Part shown: piece after piece, positions 6,657 to 14,067 of the stretch
How the letters are laid out: every line of letters starts with the position of its first letter
Position numbering within the stretch: position 1 is the first letter of the stretch
Source: Actinomycetes bacterium
Lineage (GTDB): Bacteria > Actinomycetota > Coriobacteriia > Coriobacteriales > JAEZZM01
Length of the DNA stretch: 19,108 bases
Assembly: GCA_023418575.1 (NCBI GenBank)
Contig: JAEZZM010000015.1
Span: 1-19,108, forward strand
Direction of reading: 5' to 3'
Notes under the pieces: model-generated
The model's database searches: none
Told to the model about the DNA's origin: nothing
The model's input: only the letters and a program-made list of their open reading frames with translations
Translations under genes and position numbers: made by a program

Positions 6657-9600
6657 ATGGTACGTTTTTCTCGCCTGCAGCAAGGCTCAAAACAAGAAGA
6701 TACTGCTTTTGATGCGCTTTTACTTCCCAACACTGATCACGATATTATCAAGCAATATAAAAGTCTCCCCGAGCGAGCATATGGTCGCAGCTTTGGTCTC
6801 ATAGAAGAAGAACTTGTTTTTATTGACACTGAAACCAGCGGCCTTGACCTTAATAGCTGTGAACTTATTCAAGTTGCGGCTATAAGAATGATGGGCGATA
6901 AGGAACTATCTTCATTTAACGCTTACATTAAACCGTCCAAACCCATCTCTCAAGAGATTTCTGAACTCACAGGCATTAGCAATGAGCTTTTGGAACAAGC
7001 TCAAGAGGCAGACCTTGTACTTAAGGATTTTGCTGACTTTGTTGCAGGCTCTCCGGTGGTTGCTCATAATGCTAGTTTTGACAGAGCTTTTTTAGAAAAA
7101 CAATCCCCCAGTTTTATTACGGAGCATTGGGTGGATTCTTTGACTCTAGCACGCATAGCCTTGCCCAGATTTGCACACCACAGGCTTAGTGACTTGGTTG
7201 CAGCCTTTGCTTTGTCAGAGCAGGTAAGTCATAACGCTATGGATGACGCCCGCGCTCTAGCCGCTCTTTGGCGTATTTTACTTACTGCATTAAGTGATTT
7301 GCCTGCAGGTTTGTTAGTTCGCTTATCTCAGATGCATGCAGAGCATGACTGGAGTCTCAGACCTATTTTTTCTCACCTAGCTCAAGAGATGCCTCAGGCA
7401 GTTTTTTCTTTAAGCGCAGAGCGCGATGAGAGATTACAGGCGTTTAAAGAGGGACTTTTTAAGAATCAGGCAAGCCCTAGAAGAAAACTTAACTATGGAG
7501 CCATGGGTAAGCATATTCATGATTTGAGCTCCAAAGATTATGATGAGATGGATGAGGCAGAGCGTATCTCTGCACTCTATCCTGAGGAAAGCTCTTTTAT
7601 GAGCTACAGCTTTCCCAGCCAAATAGAAATAGAAGAGCAATTTAGCTCTGAGGGCTTAGTTGGAAAGATGTATGAAAACTATGAGCAGCGCACAGAGCAG
7701 CTTGCTATGGCTCAGGAGGTTAACCGAGCTTTTTCTAGTTCTAGCTTTAGCGCAATAGAAGCAGGAACAGGTGTTGGTAAGTCCATAGCCTATCTTGTCC
7801 CCAGTCTCCTTTTTGCGCTCAAATCTCAAACTACGGTTGCGGTAGCCACTAAGACTAACGCGCTTATGGACCAGCTTATGTATAGAGAGCTTCCGCTTTT
7901 ATCGGATGCCTTATATGCAAGTACAGGAGAGCAGCTGCGCTATCTTGCGCTTAAAGGTTATGAGCACTATCCCTGCTTACGTAAGCTAGAGCGTTTTGTT
8001 GCTGCAGCTGCTCCTGAGCATATTTCTGATGCAAGCTTAAGTATGGCAGCCTGCGTTTTAAGCTTTGCCTGCCAGTCATCGGTGGGGGATTTAGATCTTA
8101 TTAATTTACAGTGGTCAAAGCTTCCCAAACAAGAAATTTGTACCACAGCTGCTGCCTGTCACAAAAAAGCCTGTCCCTTTTTTGCGCAACGCTGCTTTAT
8201 CCATGGGCAACGCAAAAACGCTGCATTAATGGATATTGTTATCACCAACCATGCTCTTATGTTTAGAAATGTTGCCAGCGATTTTGCTATATTGCCAGCT
8301 ATTAGACATTGGATTATGGACGAGGCACATGCCTTAGAGGCAGAGGCACGCAAGCAATGGGCCTTACGTTGCAGCAAATCTGAGCTAGATAGGCTGTTAA
8401 ACAGCATGCTCTTTGAGCGCGGGGGATCATGCGCGCGTTTAGAACAGATAGCTAAGCGAGAAGAGGGGGCCACGCTCTTATCGGCATCTCTTACCAAACT
8501 TAGTTTAGCGGCCAGTCCTTTGCGTATAAGCTGCTTTAATTTTTATGAGGCCTTGTCTGAGCTTAAAAAAAGCACAGGTCAAAGTACAGCTCAAAGCGCT
8601 GCTCACAACTATGATTTTTCTGAACTGTGGGTAAGCAAAGAGCTTAGAGAGAGTGCGTATTGGGCAGCTTTAGAAAGCTTTGCGCAAAAGTTTTATCATG
8701 ATCTGGAAGAGTTTAAAAAGCTTTTGGCTGAGCTTTTAGATATATGCACCCAGTATGATGAGCGTGAATCCTTAATTACAGAGCTGCAGTTTAGCCACTC
8801 TCAGATTGTTGAGCAGCTTGACTGTTTAAGAAGCTTTTTTGTTGAGCCCTGCGATAATGGCGTATATTCTTTGCGCTTGGATAATAGGAAAGACTCCTCT
8901 GAGCACAGCCTGTCTTTAGAGTTTTTGGATCTGGGCAAGATCTTTGCAGAAGATTTGTATCCAGAGCTAGAATCAGTAGTCTTTACCAGTGCAACCATTG
9001 CGGTGGGAAAAGATTTTAGCTATTTTTGCAATGCTTTGGGATTAAATTTGCTGCCTCAAGATAAGGTTTCAAGCTTAAAGCTTAAGTCTTCATATGACTA
9101 TGATCATAAGATGGGCATAATTGTGCCTACAGATCTACCTGAGCCCAACACAAAAGACTATCTAAGGGACATGGCTGAGTTTTTACTTGAGGTACATCAA
9201 GGTATGCAGGGTTCAGTCTTGACCTTATTTACCAACAGAAAAGAGATGGAGTATCTTTATGAGGTGCTAGCTCCCCAACTGGCGCAAGAGGGTCTGCAAC
9301 TTATTTGTCAAAAACGCGGCACACAGGCAAAGCAGCTGAGAGATATGTTTATTGCCGATAAAAGCTGCTCTCTTTTTGCCCTTAAATCTTTTTGGGAGGG
9401 CTTTGATGCTCAGGGCGATACCTTGCGCTGTGTGGTAATACCTAAGCTACCGTTTCCAACTCCCAATAATCCGCTTTCACAAGAACGCAGAGCCCAAGAT
9501 AGACAGGCGTGGTTTAAATATGATCTCCCAGAATCTGTGATTGCAGTAAAGCAGGCTGCCGGACGATTAATACGCTCCTCTAGCGATACAGGATGTCTAA

Positions 9601-9740
9601 TATTGGCAGACAGACGCGTTTTAACTAAAGCCTATGGCGCTTCTTTTTTGCGCTCCATGCCCAAGGAAGAGTATCAGCTGATCTCAAAAACAGAGATAAA
9701 AAAGTATCTGGAAATGTGGCATCGCATATTTATGAATTAA
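6657..9740 (+). CDS. dinG: DinG-family ATP-dependent helicase with N-terminal DEDDh exonuclease
   Basis: This 1027-residue protein fuses two nucleic-acid enzymes. Residues about 52-210 form a DnaQ-like DEDDh 3'-5' exonuclease, with Asp57 and Glu59 in FIDTETSG, Asp142 in HNASFDR, and His192/Asp197 in SHNAMDDA. From about 340 on is an XPD/DinG superfamily 2 helicase: Walker A EAGTGVGKS (368-376), DEAH box 555-558, SAT 778-780, and motif VI with Q966, G969, R970 and R973. Between Walker A and DEAH, Cys440, Cys501, Cys506 and Cys513 (plus Cys495) are placed as in the Fe-S cluster of E. coli DinG. The exonuclease fusion resembles Firmicutes DinG, but those usually lack the cluster, so carrying both is notable. 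A strong ribosome binding site (AGAGGAG) precedes the ATG at 6657. The likely role is resolving R-loops or damaged replication intermediates. Confidence 0.93.
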   Translation: MVRFSRLQQGSKQEDTAFDALLLPNTDHDIIKQYKSLPERAYGRSFGLIEEELVFIDTETSGLDLNSCELIQVAAIRMMGDKELSSFNAYIKPSKPISQEISELTGISNELLEQAQEADLVLKDFADFVAGSPVVAHNASFDRAFLEKQSPSFITEHWVDSLTLARIALPRFAHHRLSDLVAAFALSEQVSHNAMDDARALAALWRILLTALSDLPAGLLVRLSQMHAEHDWSLRPIFSHLAQEMPQAVFSLSAERDERLQAFKEGLFKNQASPRRKLNYGAMGKHIHDLSSKDYDEMDEAERISALYPEESSFMSYSFPSQIEIEEQFSSEGLVGKMYENYEQRTEQLAMAQEVNRAFSSSSFSAIEAGTGVGKSIAYLVPSLLFALKSQTTVAVATKTNALMDQLMYRELPLLSDALYASTGEQLRYLALKGYEHYPCLRKLERFVAAAAPEHISDASLSMAACVLSFACQSSVGDLDLINLQWSKLPKQEICTTAAACHKKACPFFAQRCFIHGQRKNAALMDIVITNHALMFRNVASDFAILPAIRHWIMDEAHALEAEARKQWALRCSKSELDRLLNSMLFERGGSCARLEQIAKREEGATLLSASLTKLSLAASPLRISCFNFYEALSELKKSTGQSTAQSAAHNYDFSELWVSKELRESAYWAALESFAQKFYHDLEEFKKLLAELLDICTQYDERESLITELQFSHSQIVEQLDCLRSFFVEPCDNGVYSLRLDNRKDSSEHSLSLEFLDLGKIFAEDLYPELESVVFTSATIAVGKDFSYFCNALGLNLLPQDKVSSLKLKSSYDYDHKMGIIVPTDLPEPNTKDYLRDMAEFLLEVHQGMQGSVLTLFTNRKEMEYLYEVLAPQLAQEGLQLICQKRGTQAKQLRDMFIADKSCSLFALKSFWEGFDAQGDTLRCVVIPKLPFPTPNNPLSQERRAQDRQAWFKYDLPESVIAVKQAAGRLIRSSSDTGCLILADRRVLTKAYGASFLRSMPKEEYQLISKTEIKKYLEMWHRIFMN

Positions 9741-10807
9741 TGCGCATCTGCCTCTTGCCTATCTGCCTCTTGTTTATCTGCCTGCTCAATAAGCCAGCAT
9801 GTTTCTTGATAGACCAAATCAATAAGATACTTTGGTGCAAGTGCTGCTACCTCGGCTAAGCAAGCGGTAATTTGGCGTGCAAGCCAGCGGTTGGGAAAAA
9901 GAGGTATGCGCGCAAAGAATAGAGGTCTTTCATCACGTTCTAAGAGATTTGATTCAAAAAATAATTGAGATGCTTTTTGGTGATTAAGCGATAAAATCTC
10001 AAGATAAGGCCAGTCAAATTCTTGAAGAACTAAATCTGAATAAAAAGCCAAATAAGCATAGTCTAGCTTGTTTTTATCGTCTTTAATCTGGCGTTTCATC
10101 TGTTCTAAAGGCAGGCCATACTTGCCTCTAAGCTGCTCAACAGGAATCTTTTCTGCATCAAAATGCTCATCTAAGAGCTTAAATTCTTTGATTCTATCAA
10201 GTCTAAAGGTGCGCAGGGCCTTTGCTTTTCTGCACCATGCCTCAAGATACCAACGACCATCAGCAAAAAATACTTGATGCGCTTCTATGGCGCGCACAGA
10301 TTTAAGTGCTTTTAGATCAGAGGTAGAGCTATAGCTTATGAGGGCTACGCGTTTATCGGCTGCTGCTTGATTGATAAGATTCATAAGATTGGCCTGCGGC
10401 TTTGTTTGCGCATAGTGAAGGCGCTGCTCTAAATCATGAGATTTAAATTCTGGAGAGCCACCGGCATGAAGCAGCTTTTGGTATAAGGGATCATTGTTAT
10501 CTATGCCAGCCAGACTGAGGGCATAGCATAAGGCTTGGGTTTCTTTGTGCGATAAGCGCAGAGCCTGGGATACCTGTGGCAAGCCCGACCAAATAACAGC
10601 TTCATTATTGCTGGTAAATAGGTTAATACGCTGTATGTCGTCCACGCCACAGCAGGCAAGGCGCATTAAGTCCTCTTGCATGAGCTTAGTGCTTACGTTA
10701 AATTCTTGCGCCAAGGAATCAATATTAAGTTTAGTATGCGCCTTTGAAAGATGCTGTATAAGGTTAAGCATGCGTCGTGCTTGTTGTACCTGTGATGTTC
10801 TTCCCAT
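9737..10807 (-). CDS. pafC: WYL-domain transcriptional regulator, PafC-like
   Basis: Starting at the ATG at 10807, seven bases after the pafB stop, gives 356 residues. The N-terminal winged helix covers about 8-58 (ARRMLNLIQHL, then LAQEFNVSTKLMQEDLMRLACCG), the WYL domain is centred on Trp186-Tyr187-Leu188 with FRLDRI at 201-206, and a WCX-type domain follows. In mycobacteria PafB and PafC form a heterodimer that activates many DNA-damage genes independently of LexA, with the WYL domain thought to sense a nucleic-acid ligand. A longer frame reaching 10954 is open only because it runs across pafB's repeat, so I reject that extension. The C-terminus ends in a 15-bp-repeat tail. The stop codon overlaps that of dinG by four bases on the opposite strand. 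Confidence 0.88.
   Translation of the reverse strand: MGRTSQVQQARRMLNLIQHLSKAHTKLNIDSLAQEFNVSTKLMQEDLMRLACCGVDDIQRINLFTSNNEAVIWSGLPQVSQALRLSHKETQALCYALSLAGIDNNDPLYQKLLHAGGSPEFKSHDLEQRLHYAQTKPQANLMNLINQAAADKRVALISYSSTSDLKALKSVRAIEAHQVFFADGRWYLEAWCRKAKALRTFRLDRIKEFKLLDEHFDAEKIPVEQLRGKYGLPLEQMKRQIKDDKNKLDYAYLAFYSDLVLQEFDWPYLEILSLNHQKASQLFFESNLLERDERPLFFARIPLFPNRWLARQITACLAEVAALAPKYLIDLVYQETCWLIEQADKQEADRQEADAH
9746..9790 (-). repeat. Three 15-bp units at the 3' end of pafC
   Basis: Units at 9746-9760, 9761-9775 and 9776-9790 share ATCTGCCTCTTG on the plus strand. They encode a repeating five-residue motif (DKQEA, DRQEA type) in the last 15 residues of PafC. The same core, GAGGCAGATA, reappears in the pafB upstream region at 12385-12394. 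Confidence 0.7.
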
Positions 10808-10814
10808 GGGCTGC

Positions 10815-12350
10815 CTAGCCTTCTTGTTCAGTCTTGTGATTCGTGTCGTGAGCGTCACCTTTGGCCTTATGTTGTGCGCTCCCCTGGGCGTCACTCCAAG
10901 CGTCTCTTTGAGCTGCGCGCTGGTCCGTGTGCTGGGCGTCACTCCAAGCGTCACGCTGAGCCGTGCGCTGAGTTTTACTTTTGGGCTTGTGCATCTGCTT
11001 CAGTTTTAAAAGCCCTTGAGCGTAGTGTTTGCGCAGGCTTTCAGGACTCATTGGCCTCATTTCAATATCTTGAGCAGCGCAAAATCTTGCAAGTTCTGCG
11101 CATCCCTTGAAATCTATTTCCCATATCAGAGAACCGTCATCTTGGACTATAAGCTGCCCTTTTGATTGCGTAAGATCAGGAGCCCTCCATGCATCTTCTT
11201 GCTTGATGGCAATACGACCGCTTTGCACAGGGCCATCTTGATACTGAAAAGGCAGGCCGATAAAATCCTGCACCTTAATGTCAAAGGCTTCAAAATCAGG
11301 GCTTTTGGGTTTTTTGGTATTGATCCGCAGGTCTTGGATTCTATCAAGTCTAAAGGTTCGCCAGTCTAGCTTGCTTAAATCATATGCCAAAAGATACCAG
11401 TGCTGAGAAAGTTTAAAGAGACCAGCAGCTTGAACACAGCGCTCCAGATTTGAAGCTTGCTTGGACTTTGAGCCTTGTATGGAGCTTGAGCCTTGATCTG
11501 CTCGCGTAGCTTTATCTGTTCCATATTGTATGTAAAGGTTTTTTCTTCTCAGCAGAGCTTCTTCAATAGAGTTCAGAAAGCCTAAGCTCTTTAAGCGCTC
11601 TTGTTCAAGTAATTGTTCTTCCTGAGCCACAGAGGCATAGGCAGCCTTAATAAGCTGTGAGAGCCTGCTTTTTGGGTCTAGACCCACACTTAGGTCAGTC
11701 CCTTGAGTTGTAGCGCCCTTATCGCCTGTTACCTCATTTTCTGCAGTGCCTGTATTATTGTCAGCGGCGTCCTTGCTAGAGGCTTTTATGTGAGGTGACC
11801 TTGTATCAGGTGGTCTTGTGTCAGATAGCTTTGTATGAGGTGGCTTTGTATCAGGTGGTCTTGTATCAGATAGCTTTGTATCAGACAAGCTTGTATCGCC
11901 CCATATATCCTCATCATCTTCAGCTTCCCACAACAGGCGATCTTCTTCCTCTAAGTCAATTTCTTGAGCAGATGAGCCTTTGAGTTTATTGAGAGCATAG
12001 CGCAGATCTTCCTGAAAAGGAAATTGAGGATCATCCAAGAAGCTAAAGGAGAGTGCTTGCAGGGTCATGCGCTCTGCAGCGCTGAGCTCAAGTTCATGCA
12101 TAAAGGATGATTTGGGGTCAATAAAGTATTTATTCTCTGCAGTGAGTTCAATAATAAAGCCCGCTTCTTTTAAACGATCCTTATCACGATTAAAGCTGCG
12201 TAAAAAAGCTGCCTCATCTAAGGAGCTGTCATAACCTATGTGAGGGTCAAATCTGATATCTTGAGCAGAAAGAGGGTGGGAAGCATGGCTTAAGGCTAAA
12301 GCAAGATTTACAATGCGCTCATCAGTGGGGATACGCTCAGTTGAGGACAT
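10815..12350 (-). CDS. pafB: WYL-domain transcriptional regulator, PafB-like, with repeat-rich insertion
   Basis: The 511-residue product begins with a PafB-type winged helix (about 10-80: RIVNLALALS, then AAFLRSFNRDKDRLKEAGF). It carries a WYL domain with His317-Trp318-Tyr319-Leu320 and FRLDRI at 333-338, and a WCX-type segment at about 385-440. PafB is normally near 330 residues. The extra length comes from an acidic linker with eight pentapeptide repeats (150-189), a second low-complexity stretch to about 225, and a Gln/Asp/Ala/Lys-rich tail after about 450 that holds a 48-bp DNA repeat. The GGAAAGG ribosome binding site and the three TTATCTG sites upstream support the start at 12350. pafC follows after 7 bp, so the two are co-translated. 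Confidence 0.87.
   Translation of the reverse strand: MSSTERIPTDERIVNLALALSHASHPLSAQDIRFDPHIGYDSSLDEAAFLRSFNRDKDRLKEAGFIIELTAENKYFIDPKSSFMHELELSAAERMTLQALSFSFLDDPQFPFQEDLRYALNKLKGSSAQEIDLEEEDRLLWEAEDDEDIWGDTSLSDTKLSDTRPPDTKPPHTKLSDTRPPDTRSPHIKASSKDAADNNTGTAENEVTGDKGATTQGTDLSVGLDPKSRLSQLIKAAYASVAQEEQLLEQERLKSLGFLNSIEEALLRRKNLYIQYGTDKATRADQGSSSIQGSKSKQASNLERCVQAAGLFKLSQHWYLLAYDLSKLDWRTFRLDRIQDLRINTKKPKSPDFEAFDIKVQDFIGLPFQYQDGPVQSGRIAIKQEDAWRAPDLTQSKGQLIVQDDGSLIWEIDFKGCAELARFCAAQDIEMRPMSPESLRKHYAQGLLKLKQMHKPKSKTQRTAQRDAWSDAQHTDQRAAQRDAWSDAQGSAQHKAKGDAHDTNHKTEQEG
10884..10979 (-). repeat. 48-bp tandem repeat in the 3' end of pafB
   Basis: Two copies (10884-10931 and 10932-10979) share an identical 21-bp start and stay similar for about 40 bp. 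A degraded further half copy lies at about 10853-10883. The unit is 16 codons, encoding a QRDAWSDAQ-type motif in the PafB tail. It lies just upstream of the pafC start and creates a spurious open frame there. Confidence 0.75.
11784..11903 (-). repeat. Eight 15-bp units encoding a pentapeptide repeat in pafB
   Basis: Eight adjacent 15-bp units encode variants of S-D-T-K-L and P-D-T-R-P at PafB residues 150-189. A higher-order 45-bp period is visible: the triplet TKLSD, TRPPD, T(K/R)(P/S)PH occurs twice. The sequence is polar and probably disordered, linking the DNA-binding and WYL domains. Confidence 0.85.
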
Positions 12351-12386
12351 TGTGCCATACCTTTCCTTGAACTAAAAGCAAAAGAG

Positions 12387-12416
12387 GCAGATAAAAGCTG
12401 TTTTATCTGCAGATAA
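12387..12416. promoter_or_regulatory. Three TTATCTG half-sites in the pafB upstream region: candidate operator
   Basis: GCAGATAAAA (12387-12396) pairs perfectly with TTTTATCTGC (12401-12410). The second arm also forms the left half of a perfect 14-bp palindrome, TTATCTGCAGATAA (12403-12416). The same 7-base half-site therefore occurs three times in 30 bp, 37 bp upstream of the pafB start, between divergent genes. A regulator site is likely, PafBC itself being one candidate. A hairpin in the pafB leader is the alternative. Confidence 0.55.
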
Positions 12417-12533
12417 CTGTGAGTTTTGTACCCTATAGCCCAGATGATTAAGCTTTGTACTCTTGTCTAATTTGTGCAACTTATAAGACTTAATAAAATT
12501 TTCATCTTCTATGATAACTTTTAGGCTCAGTCC

Positions 12534-12542
12534 TGCTATTAT
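12534..12542 (+). promoter_or_regulatory. Possible extended -10 promoter for the bitopic membrane-protein gene
   Basis: TGC plus TATTAT forms an extended -10 element about 55 bases upstream of the ATG at 12598. No good -35 element is seen at the usual distance. It would drive the four-gene plus-strand run that follows. Confidence 0.35.
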
Positions 12543-12597
12543 TAAAATTTAGTATTACACAATCCGAAATTAACGCAGCCAGAAAGGAACTCATCGG

Positions 12598-14046
12598 ATG
12601 AGTGCTACTACACCACCACAAAATCCTGATAATAAGCAGCAGGATCAAAACATAGAACTTCTTCAAGAGGGTCAAGAGCTTCAAGGCTCTCCCAAGACCT
12701 ATGATTCTTTTGAATATCCCAGTTATGATATTGATGATGATTCACCTTATTCTTCTGAATATGTAAGCAATTATGTGCCTAATACAGAGCTTTTACAGCG
12801 CGCTAACATGCCTTTGCCTTCTCATGTGGCTTCGCAAGTAGCTGCGCAGGGCTCACAGCAGGCTGGGCAAGAGGGCTCTGGAGCTGTTGCGGCTTATGCA
12901 GCACAGGAAAGTGCGCGCAAGAAAAAGAAGGCTACCATAGCCATCATCATTATTGCGCTTTTGCTAGCTGTCTTAATTGCAGTAGTGGGTTTTTTTGCTT
13001 ATCGTGCGCATCAGCATATGCAAATTAATAATCAAGTATCAGATGGTATCACCGAAGTTATAGGATCGCTTTCAAAAACTGATGAGTATCTGGTTAAACT
13101 TGACCAGCTTTTATCGGCAACAATAAACCCTGATGAATTAAATCAGCTGCAAACTATGAGTTCACAGGCTGAGGCTCAAATTGCTTTGCTTAAAGATGCG
13201 CAAAACAAGGTAAATGCGCTTTCTGATAAACGAGAGTTCTTTAATGAAGAGCAAACTGAGGTTATTGCAGCACTTAGCAGCTCAATTGACGGCAGAAATA
13301 AGATGATCGATGCAGGAAGCAAGATCTTATCTCAAGATGTTTTGGTCTCTCAGGCGCGTGTCCATGTCAACGGGGCTTATGCCAATATAGTGGAGGCGGA
13401 CTCTAAGGTGCGCGAAGCTCTTGATCAGGCCAAAAAATATGCTGAGCAAGAAAAAAGCAAGGCTTCTGAACAGCTTAAGAACGCTACTGCTTCCAATAAT
13501 AAAAAGAAAAAAGACCAGGCCGATCAAAGCGCAGCTATTACTGCACAGTCAGTGGTTGACTTAGATCAGCAGGCCTTAGAGGCGCTTTCAAATGCAAGTC
13601 TGGAGCTGCAAAAAGCAAAGGCAGCCCTGCCAGAGGTTGATTTGAGCCCCATTGAGAAATACCTTGAGGCTAAGCAAAAGGCCGTAAGCATCTTGAAAGA
13701 AGTTGATACGGCAGTTGCAGAAAATAAGGTTAAAGACGCGGTTGCAAAAGTTAAAGAATATAATGATGCGGATGCTGAAGTTAAGCCTTTAGCAGAGGCT
13801 CTCCCTGCTTCACCTGAGCAAATATATGAGAGCTATTACCAGTCAAAGGTAGCTGATCTTGAGAAGCTTTATGATGAGGCTCGCAAGGCAGTAGCTCAAG
13901 CTGATGGAGTTATCAGACGCTATCAGGGAATTAAGACTCAAGAGAACGCAAGTGCAGCTGCAAACCCTCTTGGAGCTGCAAACTCTGGCAGCACTAATGC
14001 AAGTGCAGCAAGCAGCCCTCAATCTAATACAAGTAATGCGCGCTAA
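12598..14046 (+). CDS. Single-pass membrane protein with long helical extracytoplasmic domain, unknown function
   Basis: I do not recognise this 482-residue protein. Residues 1-106 are hydrophilic and rich in Gln, Asp, Ser and Tyr. RKKKK (107-111) then leads into one strong hydrophobic helix (112-135), which predicts a cytoplasmic N-terminus and an outside C-terminus. Residues 136-450 are almost entirely helical, rich in Ala, Gln, Lys and Glu with heptad-like spacing, suggesting coiled coils or helical bundles. KNATASNNKKKKDQ around 300 is a likely loop. The last 30 residues are Ala/Ser/Asn-rich and disordered. AAAGGA lies 9 nt before the ATG. The gene is 21 bp ahead of the M28-like membrane gene, so the two products may act together at the envelope. 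Confidence 0.8.
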   Translation: MSATTPPQNPDNKQQDQNIELLQEGQELQGSPKTYDSFEYPSYDIDDDSPYSSEYVSNYVPNTELLQRANMPLPSHVASQVAAQGSQQAGQEGSGAVAAYAAQESARKKKKATIAIIIIALLLAVLIAVVGFFAYRAHQHMQINNQVSDGITEVIGSLSKTDEYLVKLDQLLSATINPDELNQLQTMSSQAEAQIALLKDAQNKVNALSDKREFFNEEQTEVIAALSSSIDGRNKMIDAGSKILSQDVLVSQARVHVNGAYANIVEADSKVREALDQAKKYAEQEKSKASEQLKNATASNNKKKKDQADQSAAITAQSVVDLDQQALEALSNASLELQKAKAALPEVDLSPIEKYLEAKQKAVSILKEVDTAVAENKVKDAVAKVKEYNDADAEVKPLAEALPASPEQIYESYYQSKVADLEKLYDEARKAVAQADGVIRRYQGIKTQENASAAANPLGAANSGSTNASAASSPQSNTSNAR

Positions 14047-14067
14047 TTTCTGGAGGTTAGATAGATA

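Noticed and set aside
10808..10954. Longer pafC start at 10954
   Set aside because: The extra frame lies inside the 48-bp repeat of pafB and reads as out-of-frame repeat. The ATG at 10807 is just after the pafB stop and starts a family-typical N-terminus.
12463..12486. Possible PafBC-type promoter (TTGTC motif before TATAAG)
   Set aside because: The mycobacterial consensus needs TTGTCRGTG with a TANNNT at fixed spacing. Here only TTGTC matches, and the -10 does not end in T at the right distance.
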